Below, in pieces: positions 8,731 through 20,360 of a DNA stretch of 64,000 nucleotides (within the stretch, counting starts at the first letter, position 1; each line of letters opens with the position of its first letter). The notes beneath the pieces are model-generated. The model did not search any database and was not told where the DNA came from. It was given only the letters and a program-made list of their open reading frames with translations. A program made the translations under genes and the position numbers. The stretch is from JAJVID01 sp963743425 (GTDB lineage Bacteria; Acidobacteriota; Blastocatellia; RBC074), in the NCBI GenBank assembly GCA_963743425.1, contig CAVUPU010000007.1, forward strand, positions 1 through 64,000, written 5' to 3'.

Positions 8731-10203
8731 TTATCCCGCCAGAAACGTTCCGCGCATCTCCATCGGCTGGGACATCAACCAGAGCGCCGAAAGCCACAGA
8801 AGTATGCACAACCCCGCCCACGGCGCAAAAGCCCTCATGGGACGGCTCGCGGCATCTTCCTCCGCAAGGCGATAGATGACCATCAACGATCCTGCCAGTC
8901 CAAGCCCCAGGAACCCCAACTCTATCGGATAAACGGCGTTCTCCCGTAGGCCTCCAAGGTTCCAGAGCGGCTCTCCCAGAAGAGGCCACCCGACGCTCGC
9001 CGCGGCGCTTTGAAGCACGGGGACGAAGGTGAAAAGCCCGGTCAGGAAATGAAAACAGTAATGGGACAGCCAGACGCTGAAGCCGAGCGGCGCCAGCCCG
9101 TAAGCGTATCGCACCACCAGCGGCGCAATGGCGCTCTTGCTTCCTCCCCACTTCCGCGTCAGCCAGGCGGCCAGACCAAGAAAAAGAACCGGCTCCACTA
9201 CCAGAAAAAACATAAAGATCACGCCGAGCACGGGAGCTTCATGATTTACGCGCATTATGCTCGCAAGCAGGTTTTGCAGGGTGTAGATGGGGCTGACCAT
9301 GCCAAAAGCATTGATCAGCGCGCCGAATGTAAACACGATTGTGAGCGCGGCAAGGTCCTTGCGGCGTGAAAAGAATCCGATTCCCGAACGCGGAGGATCA
9401 ATGATCAACTCGCTGGCCGGGAGCCGGCTGATGACGCCTACGTTGTCGTGCGGACAGGCTTGGACACAGTCCAGACAGAACGTGCAATCCATATTGCCCG
9501 TCTTGAGCGGCTGGAACAGCGCAAGTTCGCATCCACGCTGTATCACTTTCAGTACATCGGTTGCGTCGCGTCTTCCGCGAATGCAGTCTTTCGTTTGACA
9601 GCCAACGCAAACCTGCTGATCCCGAACCTTCACTTCAAGTGGAGAAATCGTGGACGCCACGAAATTGAACTGCCCGATGGGACAGACGAACTTGCAGAAG
9701 GTGGCATGCTTGAAAACGCCGTCAACCGACAGCGCCCCCAGAAAGTACGCAATGATCAGCCAGGCCGTCCACCACGGCGATCCCCACAGGTCAAACAGTT
9801 CGTAAGCGAAAAGGATCAGAACGAAGAGGCCGATTGAGACCCATTTGTTGCGCAGCCTTTGCGGCCAGTTGAGCCGAGGTTTAAAGAAGCGCCGCGCGAT
9901 CTGGCGCGGAAGCATGAAGGGACAGGCCAGGCAGAAGAAGTTGCCGGCAAGGAGGACGATCAGAACCAGCGCGCCGCGAAAGTGAACCCAGCTAAGCGTG
10001 GTGGCCAGATTTTTTGGCGCCAGCGAAGGCCCGAACAAACCATGCGCCACCATCAGGACGCTGACGATAAAGAGCGGAACCTGGAGCGTTGTCCGCGCGT
10101 GACGCCAGCGAAGGAACCGCCCCAGAACTGGCGCGCGCAGTAGATCAATGACGCGCTGTTCGCCGGAGGAATGAGACGAAAGCTTGAACGATTGATTGGA
10201 CAA
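8731..10203 (-). CDS. Membrane-bound 4Fe-4S polyferredoxin (CcoG/NapH-like)
   Basis: 490 residues with at least seven predicted membrane helices. Cysteine motifs: FFCLACPFMLP and CKFVCPIGQ in the membrane part, CVGCQTKDC, then a ferredoxin pattern CTFCLDCVQACPHDN. These are typical of the CcoG/RdxA, NapH and NosR C-terminal families, which pass electrons across or along the inner membrane. The C-terminal half adds further helices, longer than CcoG. The start is TTG, immediately after the TGA of the FixH-like lipoprotein gene, so translation is likely coupled. Neighbours are FixH-like proteins and an RnfD-like subunit, which supports a membrane electron-transfer complex. No cytochrome oxidase genes are visible, so a CcoG role in copper reduction for cbb3 oxidase is not supported by context. 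Confidence 0.85.
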   Translation of the reverse strand: MSNQSFKLSSHSSGEQRVIDLLRAPVLGRFLRWRHARTTLQVPLFIVSVLMVAHGLFGPSLAPKNLATTLSWVHFRGALVLIVLLAGNFFCLACPFMLPRQIARRFFKPRLNWPQRLRNKWVSIGLFVLILFAYELFDLWGSPWWTAWLIIAYFLGALSVDGVFKHATFCKFVCPIGQFNFVASTISPLEVKVRDQQVCVGCQTKDCIRGRRDATDVLKVIQRGCELALFQPLKTGNMDCTFCLDCVQACPHDNVGVISRLPASELIIDPPRSGIGFFSRRKDLAALTIVFTFGALINAFGMVSPIYTLQNLLASIMRVNHEAPVLGVIFMFFLVVEPVLFLGLAAWLTRKWGGSKSAIAPLVVRYAYGLAPLGFSVWLSHYCFHFLTGLFTFVPVLQSAAASVGWPLLGEPLWNLGGLRENAVYPIELGFLGLGLAGSLMVIYRLAEEDAASRPMRAFAPWAGLCILLWLSALWLMSQPMEMRGTFLAG

Positions 10204-10208
10204 CTTAC

Positions 10209-10640
10209 TCAGCCCGGTTGGACTCCCTTGATCGTGAACTGCCGTTCCAACTTCTGTCCGTTTGGCAGGGTAATGTGGAGAAGGACAATCCAGTCCCCTG
10301 CCATCGTGAATTCCAGAGAGGATTGATAACGCCCCGAGCCCGTTTCCCGCGCTTCGCTGAAGACGGGGCGCATGCCGGGATGCGTCATGGTTCCTTCCAG
10401 ATTAATCCGGGCTCCAGTGATCGGATTGCCGGAGGCGTCGGTTAACTTGAGCGCGATCGCCGAGACGCCGACTCTGGGCGACTGCGGCGTGATTTCATGT
10501 TCAATCACCACGGGAGGCGAAGGTTCGCCGGGCTCTTGACAACCGGTCAGGAGGAGCGCGCCGATCAGAGCCAATCCTGGAAAGACCGATCTGCCCATCA
10601 CAACCCGGAAGCGAAGCCATTTCCCCTGGAGAAAACGCAT
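10209..10640 (-). CDS. FixH-like lipoprotein
   Basis: 143 residues. A signal peptide ends in lipobox LTGC, then a short Pro-rich linker and one immunoglobulin-like domain: HEITPQSPRVGVSAIALKL, THPGMRPVFSEARETGSG, MAGDWIVLLHITLPNGQ. This pattern (TDASGNPITGA, HPGM, GDWIV) is that of FixH/YtkA-like domains, which accompany copper handling or CcoG-like proteins. An internal ATG at codon 15 is also possible. It sits six bases before the polyferredoxin start. Role in metal or electron transfer is inferred from family and neighbours. Confidence 0.8.
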   Translation of the reverse strand: MRFLQGKWLRFRVVMGRSVFPGLALIGALLLTGCQEPGEPSPPVVIEHEITPQSPRVGVSAIALKLTDASGNPITGARINLEGTMTHPGMRPVFSEARETGSGRYQSSLEFTMAGDWIVLLHITLPNGQKLERQFTIKGVQPG

Positions 10641-10677
10641 CTGACCAAATCCTCATCGAGAAAAAACGCGCCTCGAT

Positions 10678-11276
10678 TCAAACGGAACAGGCGTCCGCCG
10701 CATCCCGACGCCAGGCGCATGAACACCCGTGATTCGGTTCTTCTCCCTTCGGCGGGAACATGTGGTAGTACATTCCCATTACCATCGGGACGAAGACGAT
10801 GGTGTTATAGAAAAGATGCAATTCGACACGAGGTATCCACAGTTGCGCGATGCTTACGGGAACAGGTGAATTGAACAGGTTTTGTCCCACGATGGCCTGT
10901 CCCTGAAGCAGCCCATGCTCGATGTGGTGCCAGAACTGAATCCAGAACGCGACCATCCACCACTTGTAGGATTGTCCCTGAAATCCTTTGCGAAACATCC
11001 AAAGGCCCGCGAGCATAATCAGGGCGTAGCCGTAGTGAAGCGCCTCCGATTTGACCAGCCACGGAAACCATAAACCGAGAACGCCTCTGGCTTCGGGAAC
11101 GGGCCAGCCGAGTATGTATACCTGAGCGGCCTGCGCCAGGTGTTCAGCCCAGTGCGCGAGCACGATCACCATAAAAATCTGCAAGGCGGGCTTATGCCAC
11201 TGCTGGTTGAGTTTCTCGTATAGCCCGGGCGTATTTGCAGGCGCTGAGAAAACGCTTTGTTCAGTGTGACAGCCAT
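10678..11276 (-). CDS. Small multi-helix membrane protein, 2-nt frameshift near start
   Basis: About 199 residues if repaired. The intact part from ATG 11184 has four or five hydrophobic helices rich in His and Trp (LAHWAEHLAQAAQVY, FWIQFWHHIEHG, VELHLFYN, MGMYYHMFPP) and a Cys-containing end (HGCSCAW). The true start is probably ATG 11276, which has an excellent RBS (CGGAGGAACCGC). That frame stops early, but removing one CA from CACAC at about 11264-11268 links it to the protein-like sequence SAPANTPGLYEKLNQQWHKP leading into the first helix. Clustered His near helix ends could bind metal or haem. No family name is recognised. It lies between the RnfD-like and FixH-like genes. Confidence 0.65.
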
Positions 11277-11366
11277 GCGGTTCCTCCGATATGACATTTT
11301 GAAAACAGTTGAAGAATACAGTCAGACAGATTCACGTCTCTTCGCGCTCTCTGACAACATGCAGGT

Positions 11367-12266
11367 TCAAGGCGCCGCAGCCTTTGCTGAATCTGGCGCC
11401 TGCTTACTCGATTCCCACCAAATCTGGATCGCCAGGGCGGCCGGGCCGACAATCGTCAGCGCATAAAACGGCGCGTGGATGATTTCGGCTAATCGCAAGA
11501 CCATTTCCATCGCCGCCACCAGGAAGGCTACCAGGCATTGCGCCCACTTCCGTTTCACCGTCGTTCTCGGATCGGTGATCATAAAGAAGATAAATAGCTG
11601 ATACATCGGCCCGGTGATCGGCGCGAACTCGGCCAGGAAGGCATGGCCCGTGATCAGTCCTCGCAACGCCGCGAATGCGAAAAATGAAAGCACGTAGGTC
11701 GCCGTGATGTGAAAAAGTTTGACGCGATACATGATGAATGCCCCCAGCGTCCACACAATCAGCAGCGGCCCGATATCATTACCCCATTGAATGCTCAGCG
11801 TGGAGACCGCCTCCGGCGCCAGCAACAGCATCGCGCAAATGGCGAAATTCGACGGGTTCCACAGGTGGCGGCCTTTCCAACGGATCACGTACTTCGACAT
11901 GATCGAGACTGCGCCGCAAAGCGCATACGGCCAGAACGCCGGCGAGCGAATCAGGATGCCGACGCTGATGCCGGAAATGTAGGAGCTGGCCAGATGCGGA
12001 AATCTCCCGTAAAACAACCGTCCCAACACAAGCTCAAGCAGCATGCTCACGCCGATGGCGAGGGCCGTTCGCGTGAAACTTTCCAGCAAACCATACGAAA
12101 GCTGGCCGACCAGCAGAATAGTCGTGAGCAACATCGGCGGAAGATATCGGTTCTCGATGCTGAAGAATCGCGATAGCGCGGACGCGGGTTTCGCCTTCAC
12201 AACTTCCGGTTGCGAAGACGGCGCGGCTTCCGAGGCTACACTCGTTCCCGTGATTGTCTCCTGCAC
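11367..12266 (-). CDS. RnfD/NqrB-like membrane protein
   Basis: 299 residues. A 40-residue hydrophilic start is followed by about nine hydrophobic helices. Family-type signatures are KGRHLWNPSNFAICAMLLL and YQLFIFFMITDPRTT, close to the (N)PSN and F-ATDP segments of RnfD/NqrB subunits. The S-G-A-T flavin-attachment motif of true RnfD/NqrB is not visible, so covalent FMN is doubtful. The start is GTG, two bases after the TAA of the upstream CRTAC1 gene and within an A/G-rich RBS (AAGGAG). The other Rnf subunits and ApbE are absent from the window. Similar stand-alone RnfD-like proteins next to CRTAC1 proteins suggest a specialised membrane redox partner. Confidence 0.8.
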   Translation of the reverse strand: MQETITGTSVASEAAPSSQPEVVKAKPASALSRFFSIENRYLPPMLLTTILLVGQLSYGLLESFTRTALAIGVSMLLELVLGRLFYGRFPHLASSYISGISVGILIRSPAFWPYALCGAVSIMSKYVIRWKGRHLWNPSNFAICAMLLLAPEAVSTLSIQWGNDIGPLLIVWTLGAFIMYRVKLFHITATYVLSFFAFAALRGLITGHAFLAEFAPITGPMYQLFIFFMITDPRTTVKRKWAQCLVAFLVAAMEMVLRLAEIIHAPFYALTIVGPAALAIQIWWESSKQAPDSAKAAAP

Positions 12267-12268
12267 GT

Positions 12269-14063
12269 TTACGTCTCCTTCACTTTGTGAATTTTGTTGA
12301 TCTCCGGCGCTTGGATGGTCTGCGTTTTGCCCGAAGGCCAGCGAATCTCGACCCGATCAACGTTCGCGTTTTTTCCGAGGCCGAAATGCAGGCGCCGCTG
12401 ATTCTGCGCGCAGAAGCCGCTGCCGCCTGTGACTTCCTGCGCCTGCCGCTGGCCGTTCCAGAAGACCCGAACCTGAGCGCCGATGGCGCTGCGATTGCTT
12501 GCCGAGCCTTCGAGCTCGAAGGCGATCCACTTGTTATCGGGCGCGACGGTGTTTTTATAAATCAAGGCGGGGCCTTTCTGATTGGCGACCACCGCATCGA
12601 GCTTGCCGCTGTTGGTGAAGTCGCCCAGGGCGACCGAGCGCCCATCGTAAACATCGGTCACGCCGACGATCTGAGCGACCTCTTTGAATTGGCCCGCGCC
12701 ATCGTTGATCCAGACCCTCTTCTGCTGATAGCCCGCCAGGCTGCGCCTGTTCATCGGCGGCCAGTTCTTCGCGTCGGAGATGATCGCCGTGTTGCCGCCC
12801 GTTACTTTCGAGTAGTCGTACCAGTAGTTGGCGCCTCTGTCCGCCGAGATGTAGCCGTTGACCAGGTAGATGTCCTGATAACCATCGTTGTTCAGATCGC
12901 CGAATTGCGCGCCCCAGCTCCACCCGCCAAGCTCGACGCCGAGGTCGCGCGCCAGGTTGTCGAACTTCAGGTTATCGCCCGAAGTCCCCGCGCGTGGAAC
13001 CCACAGGTTGTTGCCCTGAATCAAAATGCCTTCTTCGGAAATGTTCGAGACATATATCGCAAAGTCGCCGCGATTGAGCGGATCGCCGATCGCCGCCGTC
13101 ATCCCGCTCTTAGGCGCAAAGCCGATGCCAGTCTCTTTGCCAACCTCGCGGAACTTCTTGCCGCCTTCGTTGAAAAACAATTCCGAGACGCCGTAATCAT
13201 TGGCGATGAACAGATCGGGATAACCCGTTCCGCGCAGATCAGCCGCGACTGCGGCCAATGCCCATCGCCGCGATTTTATTCCGAGTTGTTCGGCGACCTC
13301 TTCAAATTTGCCGTTGCCGAGATTGTGAAACAGGTATTTGCGCCCGCCGTTCTGCGCGTACTCGAAACTTTCGGGCATCATCTTCGTGTCTTTGAGATTC
13401 CACAGGTCGATCTTCTCGTCGTAATAACCGGCGACGAAAAGATCGAGCTTCCCATCGCGGTCGTAATCGAACCAGATCGCGCTGTTGGCGTTGATCCATT
13501 TGGGCAGCCCCGCCTGTTCAGTAACGCGAGAAAAGCCTTTGCAGCAGTCATTATGATAAAGCTCCGGCTTTCCCCACTTGTAAACGAAGAGGTCTTCGTA
13601 CCCATCGTTGTCGTAATCTCCCCAGACCGCGCCCATTGAAACGCCATTTTCGCGTGAGTTCTCCCCATTTCCCCAATAGTCGCCCAGCATCTCACGGAAC
13701 TGACCGTTGCCCAGGTTTTTGTAGAGGATATTACTCTTGCCTTCGCCGCTGTTTGTCAGATAAATGTCCTGCCAGCCATCGCGATCGAAATCTACGACTG
13801 AAACACGCCGCGCCCATCGAGGCGATCTGCGGCATGATGTGATCGAGCTTCGGATCGAGCTTCGGAGCGACGTGGGTAAAGTAGATGCCCGACGCATGCG
13901 CCGCTTCCTGGAAACTCAACCCATAGCGGGAGAGCGCCGTCGAAGGATTCGCGGAAGCGGTCGTGGCCTCTTTGCTCGCCGAGAGACGTTTGATAATGAA
14001 CGGCGTGGCGAGCAGCCCGATGAAGAAGATGGTCAGAATGATTCGAAGAGTGCGAGTTTTCAT
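12269..14063 (-). CDS. FG-GAP/ASPIC-UnbV (CRTAC1-like) protein, frameshifted
   Basis: The N-terminal frame encodes a membrane anchor or signal (RIILTIFFIGLLATPFII) and ALSRYGLSFQEAAHASGIYF, reaching PQIASMGAA. The following frame continues SVVDFDRDGWQDIYLTN. Removing one base at about 13803-13806 (GCGTGTTTC) restores MGAAVSVVDFDRDGW, the normal FG-GAP entry, so this is a +1 frameshift. Repeats GDYDNDGYEDLFVY, FDYDRDGKLDLFVAG, GDLNNDGYQDIYLVNG and a C-terminal ASPIC domain (VRVFWNGQRQAQEVTGG, VEIRWPSGK) follow. Repaired length is about 597 residues. A GTG at 14093 could extend the start but overlaps the DJ-1 gene; ATG 14063 is preferred. It may be an assembly error. Confidence 0.85.
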
Positions 14064-14079
14064 TGTCGTTACAGGTTTG

Positions 14080-14670
14080 TCAGGCGGCTTCACTCACTGG
14101 GTACACGCCATGTTTGAACATCTCGAACCACGTTCGAGTATCGGCTTCATTGTAGAGGTTCAATTGCTTGATCACCTCACGCGCAAATTCGACACAGCCA
14201 AGGCCACTCGCCGTAATGATATTTTGGTCAGTCACGGCAAGCTCATTGACGTAGAAGTTTTCATCGCTGTAATCGGCGACCATAGCCTTCAAATAGTCTT
14301 TTGAATTGCTCGTATGCCGAATGTTTTTTGTCAGTCCGGCTCTTGCAATCTCCAATGTCGCGCCACAAATTGCGCCGATCGGAACCCTCTCCGCATGAAG
14401 CCGCTGAAGGAATGTTTTTAGATCCTCGTGCGATTCCTGCTCCCACATGTCGCCGCCCGGCAGCATGAAGATACCGGCTTCGGCAGGCTGCGCCTCATCG
14501 AGCGTAATATCCGGTATGAGCTTAAGCCCGCCCATCGTCGTGACAGGTTTACCGGAAAACCCGACTGAAACGACATCGAACTTCCCGGATTTGTTGATTT
14601 CGCTTAAAGCGTGAGCCGGTTCCCAATCCGCCAGGCCATCGAATACAAGAAAGTACGCTTTAGGTTTCAT
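14080..14670 (-). CDS. DJ-1/PfpI family protein
   Basis: 196 residues, soluble. The class I glutamine amidotransferase-like fold is shown by the nucleophile elbow IGAICGATLEIARAG (Cys after Ala-Ile), and by the acidic residue in VFDGLADWEPAHAL early in the chain. The segment FMLPGGDMWEQE matches the family's G-G strand. Such proteins act as glyoxalases, chaperones or stress proteins; the substrate cannot be read from sequence. ATG 14670 overlaps nothing important and has RBS GAGGCG; it lies two bases after the stop of the large ASPIC gene, so it is co-transcribed. Finding DJ-1 inside a redox operon hints at protection from reactive carbonyl or oxidative stress, which is inference. Confidence 0.88.
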   Translation of the reverse strand: MKPKAYFLVFDGLADWEPAHALSEINKSGKFDVVSVGFSGKPVTTMGGLKLIPDITLDEAQPAEAGIFMLPGGDMWEQESHEDLKTFLQRLHAERVPIGAICGATLEIARAGLTKNIRHTSNSKDYLKAMVADYSDENFYVNELAVTDQNIITASGLGCVEFAREVIKQLNLYNEADTRTWFEMFKHGVYPVSEAA

Positions 14671-14672
14671 AT

Positions 14673-18104
<3,432 letters not shown>

Positions 18105-18125
18105 GCGTCTGGGAGGCGACGGACC

Positions 18126-18214
18126 GGTACAGTACGGGGAGCGTAAGCGACCTGAGCCTCCCGCAGTCCGCTCATTACGGAGGCTCAGGTCGCTTACGCT
18201 CCCCGTACCGTACC
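18126..18214. repeat. GTAC-type hairpin repeat (family A)
   Basis: Arms of 36 bases (18126-18161 and 18179-18214), one mismatch, loop 17. The arms begin GGTACAGTACGGGGAGCGTA and run into AAGCGACCTGAGCCTCC. The same arm occurs at 53352-53436, and its first half forms both ends of the IS region at 54238-55715. It lies immediately upstream of the 1143-aa lipoprotein gene. Confidence 0.85.
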
Positions 18215-18286
18215 GTCGCGAGCCCTGTGAATCCCACAGATGATTTATGGCGCGCTGTTGTTCAACTTTCAGAGCGGACGAATAAT

Positions 18287-18871
18287 TCATTCCGGCGGAT
18301 ACCAGTCTTCCCTCTTCCCGCGACCGACGCCCAGCGCGTCGGCGACGCGGTTGATGTAATTGAACCAGGATGCAATTAGAGTAATTTGCAGGATGGCGGT
18401 ATCGTCAAAACCGACCGCGCGCAATTTATCATGATCCTGCGGCGTCAGGCGAGTCGCGTCTTTCGTCAACTGCACGACGTAATCCAACATCGCGCGATCC
18501 TGCTGGCTGATCCGCGCATGGGCGTAATCTTCGCGCAGACAGGCCACCAGCTTTTCATCCAATGTCACCCTACGCAGAAACTCTGCGTGCGATTCCACTC
18601 AATAAAAACACCGGTTCACGGCCGAGACCATCGTCGCGATCATCTCGTGCTGCGCGCGGCTCAATGGCAATTCGGTCGCCATCATCGCCCCGAAGGCGCC
18701 GAAGATGTGATAGAGCGCGTCGGGCATCAGCGTGTGCGAGGCGACTATGCTGTCGCCTCCGGGCGCGACCGGCGTCGCGTATTCAATCGGATACATCGCG
18801 CGCTGCGCCTCCATCATCCGCCGCAGTTTCTCATCGGCGTCTTCCATTGGAATCGTGCGAATCCAGGTCAT
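18287..18871 (-). CDS. Peroxidase-related AhpD-like protein, candidate selenoprotein (UGA = Sec91)
   Basis: Read through the TGA at 18599-18601 this is a 194-residue carboxymuconolactone decarboxylase/AhpD-family protein (peroxidase-related). The family's redox motif NRCFYC appears as N-R-C-F-Y-[UGA], so UGA replaces precisely the second Cys of CxxC (Cys88, Sec91). Sequence after it (VESHAEFLRRVTLDEKLV, ILQITLIASWFNYINRVAD) is normal for the family. ATG 18871 has RBS GGGAG. A perfect 7-bp hairpin with a GTT loop begins 10 bases after the UGA, fitting the bacterial SECIS pattern (apical G, 17 bases from UGA). Alternatives are a nonsense mutation or sequencing error giving two halves. AhpD-like CxxU selenoproteins are known. 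No sel genes are in this window. Confidence 0.8.
18572..18588 (-). promoter_or_regulatory. Candidate bacterial SECIS hairpin
   Basis: Minus-strand ACGCAGA-GTT-TCTGCGT, inside the coding region just after the UGA at 18599-18601. Stem 7 bp (or 6 with a 5-base loop AGTTT), loop beginning with A/G, base of stem 10 bases from UGA. This matches the general bSECIS rule of a small hairpin with a G in the first two loop bases 16-37 bases from UGA. Not tested by folding. Confidence 0.65.
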
Positions 18872-18887
18872 TGTTCGTTCTCCCACT

Positions 18888-18970
18888 AAAATCAACCACG
18901 AAGAAACGAAGAACACGAAGAAAGATCAGAAAAACTCTTCGTGTTCTTCGTTTCTTCGTGGTTGGTTTTC
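18888..18970. repeat. CACGAAG-type hairpin repeat (family B)
   Basis: Near-perfect inverted repeat: arm begins AAAATCAACCACGAAGAAAC and continues with GAAGAACACGAAG, mirrored after a 16-base centre. It ends 17 bases before the start codon of the candidate selenoprotein gene, leaving only the RBS between. Other copies: 30313-30404, 45720-45797, 51103-51186, 60032-60110. Confidence 0.85.
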
Positions 18971-18989
18971 ATTGTCTCTCCCATGTCAC

Positions 18990-20258
18990 TCATCGCGAAA
19001 CGAACGGCTTATCTTGAAAAATCGGATAAGAGCCGAGCCGCAGCATCATCAGCGCCGCAATTACAGTGGCCATGCCACAAAACAGCAGCGCCAGCCGGTA
19101 AGAACCAGTGCGATCGAATCCCGCGCCCATCAAGTAAGACCCTAGCGCCCCTCCGAGCGGCACGGTGATGAACAGGTAGCTGTAGATTTCGCCGAACGAC
19201 CGCAGTCCGAAATATCGTCCGACCAGATAGGGAATCGTAGCCGACTCCGCGCCATAGCCGAAGCCGATCAGCATCGCCGCGAAATAGGCGCCGGGGCCCG
19301 ACGCTCCCCCAAAGAGCAGAAAGATTCCGGCGGCGACCATACTGAAAGCTATTGTCGGCACGCGCTCGGCGGGCAGCAGGTCGAGCAGGTAGCCCATCCC
19401 CAGCCGCCCGATCATTCCCGCGGCGCCGAACAGCGAAGCCGCAAAGGCCGCATCAACGGGCGTCATCCCGCGATCCTTCAGCATCGGCGCGAGATGAATC
19501 ATGCAGGCGTGAATGCTCATGGAGATGATAAAGAAGGAGAAGATCATCAACCACAGCAAGCCCCCGCCGAGCGCCTCGCGGCGCGTCAACCCGGCGGCAT
19601 GCTCGTTGGTAACGACCTGCCTGGATGATCGAACAGGCGCTGAAGGCTCTTTGAGCAATAACAACAGCAACGGAACGGCGACCAACAGGACAGCTCCGCC
19701 GGAGATAGCGTAAGCGTTGCTCCAGCCGAAGCGATCTAACAGCCTCTGCGTCAGCCACGGCCAAACGACGCCGCCAATCGCCGTGCCGCACATCGCCAGC
19801 CCCAGCGCCAGTCCGCGACGTTCCATGAACCACCGCGAGATCAAACTGGCGTGCGGCACCGCCGAAGTCCCCGGCCCGACCAGACCGAGCAGGAGAAAGA
19901 CCCCGTACAGATGCCACAGATGCGGCGTCAGCAGCGACAACGAAGCATATAGCGCGCCGAACAGCGTCATGCATACCAGAATCGGGCGACGCGAACCTAA
20001 GCGATCCGTCAGCCATCCGGTCAGCGGCATCGTCAACGTCACCATCAGCATCGCCAGCGCGACCGCCTTCGAAACCTGCCCGCGCGACCACTGGAATTGA
20101 TCGCACAACGTCGTCAGAAGGATGCCGAACGCGTTGATCAGCAACGATCCGAAATGGAAAAACAGCCCGACGGAGGAAACCGCGACCACCAGCCACGCCG
20201 AACGCCGCCCCGCCGTCTCCATCGTCGTTCCTGCTGACATTGTTTCGACTGTTTGCAT
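18990..20258 (-). CDS. MFS transporter, OFA/monocarboxylate-like
   Basis: 422 residues, twelve hydrophobic helices with a central hydrophilic loop (SAPVRSSRQVVTNEHAAGLT). MFS motif A is visible as GWLTDRLGSRRPIL after helix 2, and the second-half copy as GYLLDLLPAERVP. The pattern WSRGQVSKAVALAM and SRWFMERRGLALGLA matches the oxalate/formate antiporter and monocarboxylate branch, so the substrate is probably a small organic acid. Start choice is uncertain; ATG 20240 is an alternative, and neither has a strong RBS. It ends just before the family B hairpin that precedes the candidate selenoprotein gene. No substrate-specific neighbour was seen. Confidence 0.88.
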   Translation of the reverse strand: MQTVETMSAGTTMETAGRRSAWLVVAVSSVGLFFHFGSLLINAFGILLTTLCDQFQWSRGQVSKAVALAMLMVTLTMPLTGWLTDRLGSRRPILVCMTLFGALYASLSLLTPHLWHLYGVFLLLGLVGPGTSAVPHASLISRWFMERRGLALGLAMCGTAIGGVVWPWLTQRLLDRFGWSNAYAISGGAVLLVAVPLLLLLLKEPSAPVRSSRQVVTNEHAAGLTRREALGGGLLWLMIFSFFIISMSIHACMIHLAPMLKDRGMTPVDAAFAASLFGAAGMIGRLGMGYLLDLLPAERVPTIAFSMVAAGIFLLFGGASGPGAYFAAMLIGFGYGAESATIPYLVGRYFGLRSFGEIYSYLFITVPLGGALGSYLMGAGFDRTGSYRLALLFCGMATVIAALMMLRLGSYPIFQDKPFVSR

Positions 20259-20291
20259 AGAGCGTCAATCTCAGGCAAAAGCAGGACGCTG

Positions 20292-20360
20292 ATACAGTAC
20301 CGCGCGCGTAAGCAAGCGGTTGGCCGCGTGATGCGACGCTTGCTTACGCGCGCTGCGCTG
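20292..20360. repeat. GTAC-type hairpin repeat, CGCGCGCGTAAGC variant (family A)
   Basis: Arms GCGCGTAAGCAAGCG and CGCTTGCTTACGCGC around a 19-base loop, preceded by ACAGTACC. Lies between the MFS and TonB receptor genes. A half copy (CAGTACCGCGCGCGTAAGCA) is at about 30149-30168. Confidence 0.75.

Noticed and set aside
8705..9151. Upstream extension of the FixH-like membrane protein
   Set aside because: Overlaps the polyferredoxin gene in another frame and has no protein-like features.
12254..13639. 461-codon plus-strand frame opposite the CRTAC1 gene
   Set aside because: Antisense to a clear FG-GAP/ASPIC gene; composition reflects GC-rich codon positions, no RBS.
18105..18290. N-terminal extension of the 1143-aa lipoprotein
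   Set aside because: It translates a family A hairpin; the signal peptide and lipobox begin after it.
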